Source: a virus. From it: 26,264 nucleotides of DNA. Shown here in pieces: positions 1 through 6,550 of this stretch. The stretch covers positions 1 to 26,264 of the IMG/VR virus record IMGVR_UViG_3300024320_001004; one strand, 5' to 3'. A model generated the notes under the pieces. That model made no database searches. It worked only from the letters and a program-made list of their open reading frames with translations, and was not told where the DNA came from. Both the position numbers and the translations under genes were made by a program. Numbering within the stretch: position 1 is the stretch's first letter; each line of letters opens with the position of its first letter.

Positions 1-1035
1 TTAGCTCCCGCTCGCAAGCCGCATCGCTGCCTTAATGGCCAATCGACGCTTGTTCGCATTGCGCGTGTAAACCGCCGACTGATCACCCGTCTGCCAACCA
101 AAAAGAGCCTGCAACTCGTGCTCAGAGCCTCCACGGTCAGCCACCATCGTCGCGGCAAGCTTGCGCAAGCCATGCGAAGAACCCGCGACCTTCGCCGCCT
201 TGCACGCGTTCTTAAACCACGTCCCAAAGCTCTCTTTGACCATCGGCCGGCCATTCGCGCCGCAGATAAATGTCAAATCACCCTTAGGGCCATGCTTCAA
301 CGCCTCCGCAAGCGCGGGAAGGATCGGGATGAACAATTCCACCCCCGTCTTTTCAGCCCGCAACGTCGCCACCCCATCGCGCACATGCTGGCGACCCAGC
401 CGCACCGCATCACCACGGCGCAGGCCCGTGTTCAAAAGCACCTCCAAGGCCAACCGCTCCCGCGTGCCTAAAGGCCAGCGCGCCCGGAACCGCTCCACAT
501 CGTCAACCGTCCAAGCCAAAAACCCATCAGTTTTAGTCTTGATGAACGTCACGCCCTCTGTCGGATCCTCATCCAAGAACTTCGCCTCAACCGCCCAGCG
601 AAAGAGCGCCCGCATCGTCTTGATGAAGTTGTTTGCAGCAAAGGGCGTCGCCTGCCGCCGCTCGCGACCCTCGACAATATGTTCCTTTCGCACCGCCCGA
701 AATGGCACCCGGCCGCTCTTCTCAAGTACGTGGTGGAGCAGGTTTTCACGCTGCCGCCGCGTCGCGTTGGCCTTGCTGCCCCAATCGGAGGACTTGCGCC
801 ATTGATCCACCAGCCACGCTAGCGTTCGCGGATCGCCCGAAGGCTTTACCGACGCAGGCGAAGGCACATCACCGTTAATCGCTGCCCGATACTGCTCCAT
901 AAACTCAGGACTGTTCGGCGCGGCCCTAAGGCGCACCCGAGGGCCGTGCCCGATCCGGACGTACCAAGTAATCGTCCCGTGCCGGGTTTTTTCGCGATGC
1001 AGGTAAGGCAATTTACGTGGCATGACGTCCGTCAC
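1..1035 (-). CDS. int: Tyrosine-type phage integrase
   Basis: Site-specific recombinase expected to integrate and excise the prophage. The 344-aa protein has an N-terminal region (about 1-65), a SAM-like core-binding domain (about 70-155) and a C-terminal catalytic domain. The catalytic set is visible: Arg206 in TGLRRGD, Lys229 in AEKTG, His288 and Arg291 in SHGLRK, Trp314 in FGW (replacing the second His, common in this family) and the nucleophile Tyr323 in AVYTRN. Length is normal for phage integrases. The chosen start is GTG at 1035, which overlaps the TGA of the preceding gene and has a GAGG about 8 bases upstream; ATG at 1023 is the alternative. It is the last gene of the leftward operon and its TAA is the first base triplet of the window, so the attachment site lies outside. 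Confidence 0.96.
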   Translation of the reverse strand: MTDVMPRKLPYLHREKTRHGTITWYVRIGHGPRVRLRAAPNSPEFMEQYRAAINGDVPSPASVKPSGDPRTLAWLVDQWRKSSDWGSKANATRRQRENLLHHVLEKSGRVPFRAVRKEHIVEGRERRQATPFAANNFIKTMRALFRWAVEAKFLDEDPTEGVTFIKTKTDGFLAWTVDDVERFRARWPLGTRERLALEVLLNTGLRRGDAVRLGRQHVRDGVATLRAEKTGVELFIPILPALAEALKHGPKGDLTFICGANGRPMVKESFGTWFKNACKAAKVAGSSHGLRKLAATMVADRGGSEHELQALFGWQTGDQSAVYTRNANKRRLAIKAAMRLASGS

Positions 1036-1220
1036 AGCTCGATCCTCGCCTCGTAGTCAAGCGATCCAGAAAAAGGCGGCACCCCACCGGCAACAACCGG
1101 CGTGAAGCGGACACGCCCATCCGGTTCAAGGGTCACCTCGACGGGAATTCCGACCTGATCAAACGCGCGAAGGGTGCGCGCGACGTCGGCTTGAGTGATT
1201 GTTGCAGGCTTGCGTGGCAT
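1032..1220 (-). CDS. Small conserved integrase-neighbour protein
   Basis: A 62-aa protein with a short helical, HTH-like start (TITQADVARTLRAFDQVG) followed by beta-strand-like sequence (VEVTLEPDGRVRFTPV). Small proteins of this build are commonly met directly upstream of integrases in alphaproteobacterial prophages, but I know no assigned function. An excisionase or directionality role is possible from position only. ATG at 1220 follows an AAGGG box at a good distance, and the stop overlaps the integrase GTG, so the two are translationally coupled. Confidence 0.75.
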   Translation of the reverse strand: MPRKPATITQADVARTLRAFDQVGIPVEVTLEPDGRVRFTPVVAGGVPPFSGSLDYEARIEL

Positions 1221-1302
1221 CGTCAGCCCTTCTTGTTCTGCGTTGAGGCATGCAGTAGCCTCGGCTCTGCAAACGATACTCCGTGGAAAGAATGTCTTTG
1301 CA

Positions 1303-1337
1303 CCAAGAGGCCGATGCAGCGATGCGCGGCCCCTTGG
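1303..1337 (-). promoter_or_regulatory. RNA hairpin in the gap before the integrase pair
   Basis: In the minus-strand transcript CCAAGGGGCC (1337-1328) can pair with GGCCUCUUGG (1312-1303) as a full 10-bp stem with one G-U pair and a 15-base loop. The G-U pair would be an A-C mismatch in the opposite transcript, which points to function in the leftward mRNA. No U tract follows, so it is not a standard terminator. A processing, attenuation or stability element between the recombination genes and the integrase pair is possible. Confidence 0.45.
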
Positions 1338-1353
1338 TATTTCGTAAGGCCGC

Positions 1354-1938
1354 TCACGCCCTTTCCCCTTTGAGAAAAATTAGCCCCGCCGCCCGGCGCC
1401 GCCGCTGCGTGAAAATCAACGCCATCAAAATGTCCTGCAACGAGATCCCAGCCGCATTTCCCCGGCGATCAAGCGCGTCGTGACAGCGATCACATCCATC
1501 AACGATAAACAGATCGTCTGGCTTCTGGCCCATCCCGGCGATGTTGAAAATGCGAAGGTGCGCGCCGACCGTGTAAGCGGGATTGTTGCGGCAGATGCCT
1601 TCGATGCGCAGGGTACACTCCTGCCCGGCCGAGGCCTTGCGGATCGTGGGCGAGACCGCATTGCGCGCTTTGAAGCTTGCCATCATGCCCAGCCCCTCCT
1701 CTTTGCCCGGCACATGATCGTCGCGGGATTGGAGCGTGTAGGGCCACGGGTCGCCTCGCTTGACCGTCTCGATACGCAGGTTGTTCGCCTGATATTTGTA
1801 TCCCAGCCAAGAGTAGGTTTCGTCCCTGGTCTCGCCGCTCCCCGAGAGGTGCAAGTATCGGCCGGTCTGCGCGTTCCAAAGCCGCTGCATCGGCGCTGGG
1901 CCCTCAAATGGAGTCGGAAGGGATGAGGAAATGCTCAT
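1354..1938 (-). CDS. DUF1364 / YbcO-like putative nuclease with extra N-terminal region
   Basis: The C-terminal ~105 residues match the layout of the DUF1364 family, which includes the prophage protein YbcO of E. coli, a putative HNH-like nuclease. The signature is RKASAGQECTLRIEGICRNN, then AHLR, then a Cys/His cluster CDRCHDALDRR. The Cys and His residues would bind metal. About 85 residues precede this domain (rich in aromatic residues, e.g. YSWLGYKYQANNLR); typical YbcO proteins are only about 95 aa, so this is a fusion or long variant. ATG at 1938 overlaps the TGA of the DUF1367 gene (ATGA). Placed with recT and ssb, it likely acts on recombination intermediates (inference). Confidence 0.82.
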   Translation of the reverse strand: MSISSSLPTPFEGPAPMQRLWNAQTGRYLHLSGSGETRDETYSWLGYKYQANNLRIETVKRGDPWPYTLQSRDDHVPGKEEGLGMMASFKARNAVSPTIRKASAGQECTLRIEGICRNNPAYTVGAHLRIFNIAGMGQKPDDLFIVDGCDRCHDALDRRGNAAGISLQDILMALIFTQRRRRAAGLIFLKGERA

Positions 1939-2453
1939 TGGGCACCCCCGTTTTGATCGCCTTTAAACATGAAGCTCGCAACGAGGGTTTTTTCGATCTC
2001 CGGCCAGTGATCGCTGCCCTCGATCCAAGGGACGAGGTGATCGCGGACGTAGGCCATCGCGTCGTCCATGAATGTGGAAAACTCATCGCCGCTCATGGAT
2101 GCAAAACTGATCGACACAGGGCGCGCGATAATTGCCATGGCATCCTCCGGCACGTCATGGCGCAGGCGCTCTGTGCGCGTCATCGAGCGGATGCGCGCGC
2201 GCCCTGTGGCGACAAGAAGATCCTCTTTGATGTTATCAGCCGTCCATTCAGCGCTAGTCGGTCCGTCGTTCAAGGCCTCTGCGACGTAGGTCATAAACGC
2301 CCAAAACATGCGGTTTTGATCAAGGTTGCGCGGCTGCTTGGGCTCGATCTTGTAGAGTTTGCCAAACTTCAGCTTTTCTATCGCAAGCTGGCCTGCCTTC
2401 GAGGTCGGAACCAAGACGTTTCCTTTGCGCTGGATGAAAAAGGGGTAGCCCAT
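1935..2453 (-). CDS. DUF1367 family phage protein
   Basis: A protein of about 172 aa. The region KLKFGKLYKIEPKQPRNLDQ followed by NRMFWAFMTYVAEAL matches the DUF1367 pattern (a short basic strand followed by R-N-x-x-x-x-x-x-F-x-x-L). Members occur in the nin-like recombination regions of lambdoid prophages; their biochemical role is not established. ATG at 2453 is chosen over the in-frame GTG at 2456 because AAGGAG at 2461-2466 lies 7 bases before the ATG. Its stop overlaps the start of the DUF1364 gene, and ssb lies upstream, which supports a recombination or replication accessory job. Confidence 0.75.
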   Translation of the reverse strand: MGYPFFIQRKGNVLVPTSKAGQLAIEKLKFGKLYKIEPKQPRNLDQNRMFWAFMTYVAEALNDGPTSAEWTADNIKEDLLVATGRARIRSMTRTERLRHDVPEDAMAIIARPVSISFASMSGDEFSTFMDDAMAYVRDHLVPWIEGSDHWPEIEKTLVASFMFKGDQNGGAQ

Positions 2454-2493
2454 CACGCCGCTCCTTTTTCAAAGCAAAGATCCAAGCGCTGGG

Positions 2494-2958
2494 TCATATG
2501 CGGCACTCCGGGGCAAAGGGGATCTCATCGTCCAGGTCTCCACTCGGCCGGGCGCCACCGCCTGAATAGCCACCCCCCTGGCCGCCGCCCCCGCCGGCGC
2601 CATCCCGGCGGCCGTCAAGCATGGTCAGTTCACCGCGGTAGGGTCGGAGCGCGATCTCCGTCGTGTACCGGTCCTGCCCGCTTTGATCTTGCCATTTGCG
2701 GGTTTCAAGCTGCCCCTCGATGTAGACCTTTGAGCCTTTGCTCAAATACTGCTCCGCCAACCGGATGAGCGCATCGTTGTGGATCGTCACGGAGTGCCAT
2801 TCGGTGCGCTCTTTGCGCTCTCCTGTGTTCTTATCTTTCCAAGTCTGAGAGGTCGCGATGCGCAGATTGCAAATCTGGCCGCCGTTGTCGAAGGAACGGA
2901 CCTCGGGATCGCGGCCGAGATTTCCAATAATGATGACCTTGTTGACGCTGCCGGCCAT
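2494..2958 (-). CDS. ssb: Single-stranded DNA-binding protein
   Basis: Binds single-stranded DNA during phage replication and RecT-mediated annealing. The N-terminal OB fold is clear: [17 protein letters not shown], then [40 protein letters not shown], then YTTEIALR. A Gly-rich linker follows (about 115-140) and then the acidic tip DDEIPF. Unusually the tip is not terminal: six residues, APECRI, follow it. Total length 154 aa is close to normal. The ATG overlaps the TAA of the LexA-like gene by one base (TAATG), so it is coupled to it. Confidence 0.95.
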   Translation of the reverse strand: MAGSVNKVIIIGNLGRDPEVRSFDNGGQICNLRIATSQTWKDKNTGERKERTEWHSVTIHNDALIRLAEQYLSKGSKVYIEGQLETRKWQDQSGQDRYTTEIALRPYRGELTMLDGRRDGAGGGGGQGGGYSGGGARPSGDLDDEIPFAPECRI

Positions 2959-3191
2959 TATAATTGCTCCGTTTTGCCTTGCGGCATTTTCAAGATTTGG
3001 ATTGCGCGACTGCGGTGCGGAAGTCGGCGGATGTAGCCGCGCTCTTCCAACGCCTTAACCAGCCGATAGACGTTAGATTTTGAGGCAAGCTCGAGCGCTT
3101 CGGCGATCTCCCCAAAGGAAGGCGAATACCCAGTGCGCTTGGTATAGGCGGCGAGAAACACAAGGGCTTCGTGCTGGCGGGGTGTCAGCAT
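2958..3191 (-). CDS. Stand-alone LexA-type winged-helix DNA-binding protein
   Basis: A 77-aa protein that matches the DNA-binding domain of LexA over nearly its whole length: [41 protein letters not shown] and [11 protein letters not shown] correspond to the three helices and the wing. The self-cleaving S24 peptidase domain of LexA is absent, so it cannot be inactivated by RecA-stimulated autocleavage. ATG at 3191 is chosen because it begins exactly at the LexA domain and overlaps the previous stop by 7 bases; starting further upstream adds unrelated residues. It lies between recT and ssb. Possible roles are local regulation of the operon or occupation of host SOS boxes (both inference). Confidence 0.88.
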   Translation of the reverse strand: MLTPRQHEALVFLAAYTKRTGYSPSFGEIAEALELASKSNVYRLVKALEERGYIRRLPHRSRAIQILKMPQGKTEQL

Positions 3192-3565
3192 GGTGCCTTG
3201 CCCCGCGCTGACTGATTCACAAGACCGCCACGCAACGACCATTGCTGGATCATCTCCAAGGAGCCGCAGCATCCGGCGGGAGCGTAGTTCACCAAAAACA
3301 ACACGTATTTGTAGAGCTGCTCTCGGTTGACCTCGTCGGCTTTGGCTGTCGCTTGGATCAAATCGTTTTGAAGCACCGAGCTAAGAAAAGAGCCGGGCAA
3401 AATCCCAAGCAGAATGTAGCGCGTTAGGCCCGCCCGCATGTGTGCAGGCACCCAGCGGCGAAGCCCCTCCCCCAACTCGCCGCCAGCGTACTTGCTGTAG
3501 GCCTTTACTGGGTCCTCAAGGATTTCCTGATACAGGTCGGATCTGCGGCGATCATCCATGGTCAT
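3185..3565 (-). CDS. Conserved phage protein of unknown function
   Basis: A 126-aa protein. The central stretch RRWVPAHMRAGLTRYILLG, then PGSFLSSVLQNDLIQATAKAD, then LVNYAPAGCCGS resembles a family of short phage proteins with the pattern 'IP.HM..G..RY...G..PG.FL.AVL.NDL..A...AD' that I recognise but cannot name. It is predicted helical and soluble. ATG at 3565 overlaps the recT stop (ATGA); a second in-frame ATG at 3559 is possible. It is co-translated with recT and the LexA-like gene. Confidence 0.75.
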   Translation of the reverse strand: MTMDDRRRSDLYQEILEDPVKAYSKYAGGELGEGLRRWVPAHMRAGLTRYILLGILPGSFLSSVLQNDLIQATAKADEVNREQLYKYVLFLVNYAPAGCCGSLEMIQQWSLRGGLVNQSARGKAPC

Positions 3566-4725
3566 GATTTTGACCCTCCGTTGGTAGCACCCTCGGCGGC
3601 CTGGTTAACCTGTACCCTCGCGGCGCTGGAAAGCGTCGCGATTTGATCTTCCCAAAGGGCCATCACCGCATCGACCGCGTCAGCATCTTCGCAATCGGCT
3701 AGGTCAGCGACAATCCGCGCGACAAGGCCCGCTGCGGCCTCGTCAGCCAGGTCAGGGGTTGCCTCTTTCTTCTTCTGGGGTGTGCTTTCCGAATTTGCAG
3801 ACCTGGCCTCAGCAACGCGTGTTTTGGCGCGCTTCGCATCCTCATCGGACGTCTTTTCGCTTTGCTCATAGTCCGATTGGAAGCTGCTCTCACCTTCAGC
3901 GTCTTGGATAGCCTCCGCCTCAATCGTCTCTCCATCCTGATCGTCCGGGACCGCATCCAGCGCCTCGCTGGGGTTCATCGCAAAGGAAGCAAAGTCTGCT
4001 TGCCCTCCGTCCACGGTCACTGCGTCGCGGAATTCCACCGAGAGGGGCAGATATTTTGAAAGCGCGCGGATGGCCGTTTTCTTGGCCATTTCGTCCTCAT
4101 GGGTGCTCCAAGGGCTGCGTTCCGTCGTCCCGTACTTGACCGCCGTCTGCCAACCCTGTGAGCCGTTTCTGATCTTCGCTACCTTGGCCCATGGCAAAAC
4201 CACATAAGCGTGTCCCCCGTCGCGGAATTTAGCGATGGCATAGGCGTGCAGCTTGTCGCCCTCCTGCGCGCCCGGGACGTGGCGCAGGCGCGCCTCCGTG
4301 CCTTCTTCGTATTCCCAGACCTCGTCATCTGAGTAATGGATGTTGGCCGAGATTGAAGAGATGTGTCCGGAGCGGCGCGCAAGGTCGATCAGTCCCTTGT
4401 AGCCGACTATCAGCTGGACCTCGGTAATCTTTTTGCGGTTGTTTTTAAACGGAATTAGGTAGGCGTGCCCCATGATCGTGTTGGGCTCCAGACCCAACCC
4501 CGCGCAGGTCATTAGCCCGCCCAAGAGGCTCATAGGATCGCACTCCGCAAGCTTTGGGGTTGTCCGCATGGCGTTTGCCATGAGCCGCATCATACGCTCG
4601 GGCTTCATATGCCCTGCCGCGACCTGCTGAAGCTGGGCTTTGGCCGCCTCGTTCCAAAGCAGCTCTTTGACGTTGCTCACTTGGGTCAGTGGCTTGGTTT
4701 TAACCTTTTCAATCGCGGTGCTCAC
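3562..4725 (-). CDS. recT: RecT-family single-strand annealing recombinase
   Basis: Anneals complementary single strands and promotes strand exchange in phage recombination. The conserved core runs from about residue 25 to 235: RMMRLMANAMRTTPKLAECD, SLLGGLMTCAGLGLEPN, GHAYLIPFKNN, EVQLIVGYKGLIDLARRSG, then SPWSTHEDEMAKKTAIRALSK, all RecT hallmarks. The C-terminal ~130 residues are acidic and low in complexity, longer than in classic RecT (269 aa), giving 387 aa. ATG at 4725 overlaps the upstream stop. No YqaJ, RecE or lambda-exonuclease gene lies beside it, which is unusual. Confidence 0.95.
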   Translation of the reverse strand: MSTAIEKVKTKPLTQVSNVKELLWNEAAKAQLQQVAAGHMKPERMMRLMANAMRTTPKLAECDPMSLLGGLMTCAGLGLEPNTIMGHAYLIPFKNNRKKITEVQLIVGYKGLIDLARRSGHISSISANIHYSDDEVWEYEEGTEARLRHVPGAQEGDKLHAYAIAKFRDGGHAYVVLPWAKVAKIRNGSQGWQTAVKYGTTERSPWSTHEDEMAKKTAIRALSKYLPLSVEFRDAVTVDGGQADFASFAMNPSEALDAVPDDQDGETIEAEAIQDAEGESSFQSDYEQSEKTSDEDAKRAKTRVAEARSANSESTPQKKKEATPDLADEAAAGLVARIVADLADCEDADAVDAVMALWEDQIATLSSAARVQVNQAAEGATNGGSKS

Positions 4726-5465
4726 AGCTTTTGCTCCTCATAAATATCGATGCCGGGAATTTTGATTGAATGGCCTTTGGCCGCGCGAATATCGGCGTTG
4801 GCCATACGCACGATTAAATCGTGCAGATCTTGGCGATCCCGGTAGTGCAGCATCGCTTGGTTGATGTTGCTAAGGCGGGCGGAGCGGACAGTGCGCAGCC
4901 CAGTGCGGTTGGTGCCGGTGCCGGTCGCGGACGCAACCTTGACCCGGGCTTCGGCCTCCGCAGCCTTCCGCGCCTCAGCCGCCTTTTTCGCCTTTTCATC
5001 GGCTTCCGCCATTGCAGCTGCGTTGCGGTTGCGCTCGGCGATCAGGCGCTCGCGCTCCGCCTCCTCTGCGGCCTTGCGTGCGGCCACTTGCTCTGCGCGG
5101 CGCTTTTCGTCTGCAATGCGCTGCTGCTCCCGCAGGAAGGCTTCGAGGGGCGCTCTTGCCAGCTTGCCAGCCTGCTCGATGATCCCAGCGACCTTTCTGA
5201 AGTTGGCGTCGATCTCGCGGCCGGCGTCAAGGAATGGCTGCTTCTCGGCCTTTCGCCGCTCCTCAATCTCCTTAATCTTTGCCCGGGCCGTGTCGAGGAA
5301 ATCCTTCAGCTCGCCGGCTTTGGTCGCCGTCGTGATCTCGACGTCCGCCCACTCGCTAGCCGCATCCGCGATCTCCGACGCCTCGGCCGCGAAGGCCTCC
5401 ACAATCTCTGTGTTAAACACGGGGCCATTGTTATGGCCGATCCCAGCCTTTTCGTTGTCAAGCAT
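4722..5465 (-). CDS. Coiled-coil GIGHNNGP-motif protein next to recT
   Basis: A 247-aa protein beginning MLDNEKAGIGHNNGP, an N-terminal motif seen in many alphaproteobacterial phage proteins. Residues from about 55 to 185 are strongly charged and Ala/Glu/Lys/Arg-rich (runs such as REQQRIADEKRRAEQVAARK) and should form a long coiled coil. The last ~60 residues form a small globular region (RSARLSNINQAMLHYRDRQD). ATG at 5465 is chosen because it lies two bases after the preceding stop and begins the motif; a TTG 45 bases earlier would overlap that gene. Proteins like this sit beside recT in alphaproteobacterial phages, but the function is unknown; a recombination accessory or nuclease-inhibitor role is speculative. 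Confidence 0.8.
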   Translation of the reverse strand: MLDNEKAGIGHNNGPVFNTEIVEAFAAEASEIADAASEWADVEITTATKAGELKDFLDTARAKIKEIEERRKAEKQPFLDAGREIDANFRKVAGIIEQAGKLARAPLEAFLREQQRIADEKRRAEQVAARKAAEEAERERLIAERNRNAAAMAEADEKAKKAAEARKAAEAEARVKVASATGTGTNRTGLRTVRSARLSNINQAMLHYRDRQDLHDLIVRMANADIRAAKGHSIKIPGIDIYEEQKL

Positions 5466-5467
5466 AA

Positions 5468-5674
5468 TCACAGCTCCCCTTCGAGCATAACGGAAGCGAT
5501 GGGCTTGCAAGCGAAGGGCGGCTTCTTCACATCGACGGCCGCTACTGTGACGGCCTTAGTGCCGTCATTGGTCTCGACCTTGACTATGTCGCCCGGACGC
5601 AGCGGCTGGTCGCCGTCATAGGTGTAGGTATAGGTGCGGTGATGCCGCGGATTAAATTTCACAGAGACAAACAT
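5468..5674 (-). CDS. Small beta-rich phage protein
   Basis: A 68-aa protein starting MFVSVKFNPRHHRTYTYTYD, followed by PLRPGDIVKVETNDGTKAVTVAAVD. The strand-turn-strand layout is faintly like the 3'-DNA-binding fold at the N terminus of PriA, but this is only a resemblance. ATG at 5674 is chosen because AAAGGAG lies five bases upstream; an ATG 15 bases earlier overlaps the previous stop and would bury that ribosome site. It is coupled to the coiled-coil gene two bases downstream. Confidence 0.7.
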   Translation of the reverse strand: MFVSVKFNPRHHRTYTYTYDGDQPLRPGDIVKVETNDGTKAVTVAAVDVKKPPFACKPIASVMLEGEL

Positions 5675-5685
5675 TATGGCTCCTT

Positions 5686-6063
5686 TCATGGTCTGATTTG
5701 CCCGGCTCGCAGCCGGATCGGTGCGTGGGTCGCCGCCATCTCGGGATGCCGGCGCTGGAGGTCTTGGAGCTCGAGGTATTCGGCCCGGCTAATCGGGTTC
5801 TTGCAAATCGACAGCCATGCCCTGGCCGGATCGCGGCGCTCGCCGTTTACCTCACAAACAAGCAGCTCGTCGCTTGCCAGCTCGCCGTTTTCGTCCACCT
5901 CGCGCTGGATCGTTATCGACGCGGGGACGAAGGGGCCGCTCTTAACCATCCGCGTTTTGAACCATCCGCATTGCGGCTCGCCCTCGTGGATCGGGACAAC
6001 CTTTCCGGTTAGCGCAGCTCGGTGCCACGCATAGAGGCGGACAAGAAGCGTGGGCTGACGCAT
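5686..6063 (-). CDS. Conserved phage protein of unknown function
   Basis: A 125-aa protein with the pattern YAWHRAALTGKVVP, PQCGWFKTRMVKSGPFVPASI, LLVCEVNG and KNPISRAEYLEL. This succession (W-x-R-A-x-x-x-G, QCGW-x-x-R-x-V-x-G-G-P-W-V-P, C-E-V-N-G, N-P-I-x-x-x-E-Y) is one I recognise from alphaproteobacterial prophages without an assigned role. ATG at 6063 is preferred: it overlaps the stop of a tiny upstream frame as TGATG, while GTG codons just upstream lack a good ribosome site. No transmembrane segment is seen. Confidence 0.75.
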   Translation of the reverse strand: MRQPTLLVRLYAWHRAALTGKVVPIHEGEPQCGWFKTRMVKSGPFVPASITIQREVDENGELASDELLVCEVNGERRDPARAWLSICKNPISRAEYLELQDLQRRHPEMAATHAPIRLRAGQIRP

Positions 6064-6125
6064 CACTTGCACAAATCGGCGCGCAGAAATGCGACGTGGT
6101 GCGAGAGAAAGAAGCTTCGGATCAT
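6063..6125 (-). CDS. Possible 20-aa leader peptide
   Basis: A 21-codon frame (MIRSFFLSHHVAFLRADLCK) whose ATG overlaps the stop of another tiny frame (ATGA) and whose TGA overlaps the ATG of the next gene (TGATG). The overlaps on both sides suggest a translated coupling peptide rather than a folded protein. There is no homology argument, so confidence is low. Confidence 0.25.
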   Translation of the reverse strand: MIRSFFLSHHVAFLRADLCK

Positions 6126-6211
6126 TGGTGGTGCTTCCGCTCAGTCACCATCGCGATGGCGAGACGAGGCGAGTGCGCAGATTTGAGCAAAACGTTTATG
6201 TATGTTATCAC
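6122..6211 (-). CDS. Possible 29-aa micro-gene
   Basis: A 30-codon frame starting at GTG 6211 with a GGAAAG box 7 bases upstream, ending ERKHHQ and overlapping the following 21-codon frame by ATGA. It fills the gap between the small membrane protein and the 125-aa gene. It may be a translated spacer. Only the ribosome site and overlap support it. Confidence 0.25.
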   Translation of the reverse strand: MITYINVLLKSAHSPRLAIAMVTERKHHQ

Positions 6212-6260
6212 TTTGTTCTTTCCGGAGTGGATTTGCGGGTTTGAGCGCCCAAAGCTCGGA

Positions 6261-6422
6261 TCAGTTAAGGCCGAGGCCGTGACCGATCAGGAGAATGAGG
6301 TAGCCAGTCCCGAAAATCGAAATTGCGCCAATACAGTCCTCGATGATCAGGCGAACTGCGCGCCAATTGATGCGGGGGACTTTGATCGCGTACTTTGTGA
6401 TTTTGGATTGTTTTAGAAACAT
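6261..6422 (-). CDS. Small phage membrane protein, first gene of the leftward operon
   Basis: A 53-aa protein: a basic N-terminal half (MFLKQSKITKYAIKVPRINW) followed by a single hydrophobic segment (CIGAISIFGTG then YLILLIGHGL, about residues 30-50), predicted to span the inner membrane with the basic part in the cytoplasm. ATG at 6422 follows an AAGGGGGG stretch at a suitable distance. It lies about 47 bases downstream of the inferred start of the leftward promoter and so would be the first protein made, a position where lambdoid phages carry small host-takeover or exclusion proteins. Function unknown. Confidence 0.7.
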   Translation of the reverse strand: MFLKQSKITKYAIKVPRINWRAVRLIIEDCIGAISIFGTGYLILLIGHGLGLN

Positions 6423-6450
6423 GTGTTCCCCCCTTGTTCTAGGGAAACAT

Positions 6451-6471
6451 TAATCCACACATTGTGGATTA
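6451..6471. promoter_or_regulatory. Operator site, left cluster, promoter-distal
   Basis: A perfect palindrome with 9-bp arms TAATCCACA and TGTGGATTA around CAT. This is the best copy of the half-site AATCCACA that recurs five times around the repressor/Cro pair. It lies just downstream of the inferred leftward -10 box, over the expected transcription start. Confidence 0.8.
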
Positions 6472-6475
6472 CGCA

Positions 6476-6504
6476 ATCATAAATTCACAAAGTGTGGATT
6501 TTAA
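6476..6504 (-). promoter_or_regulatory. Probable leftward early promoter (pL-like)
   Basis: On the minus strand, -35 TTAAAA (6504-6499) and -10 TATGAT (6481-6476) are separated by exactly 17 bp. The spacer is filled by an operator palindrome, and a second operator covers the predicted start near 6469. The promoter would drive the whole operon from the small membrane protein to the integrase. Confidence 0.65.
6482..6500. promoter_or_regulatory. Operator site, left cluster, in promoter spacer
   Basis: Arms AATTCACA and TGTGGATT around AAG, one mismatch from a perfect palindrome. Its centre is 30 bp from the neighbouring operator. It occupies the spacer of the leftward promoter, so a bound repressor would exclude RNA polymerase. 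Confidence 0.75.
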
Positions 6505-6550
6505 TTTTTCAGGCTAGACAATTTATGCAGCATGTTGCTAATTCGTTCTC

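Noticed and set aside
6096-6416. A 106-codon rightward frame
   Set aside because: It runs antisense to the 53-aa membrane protein gene, which has a ribosome site, a clear hydrophobic helix and a promoter in the right place. The rightward frame has none of these.
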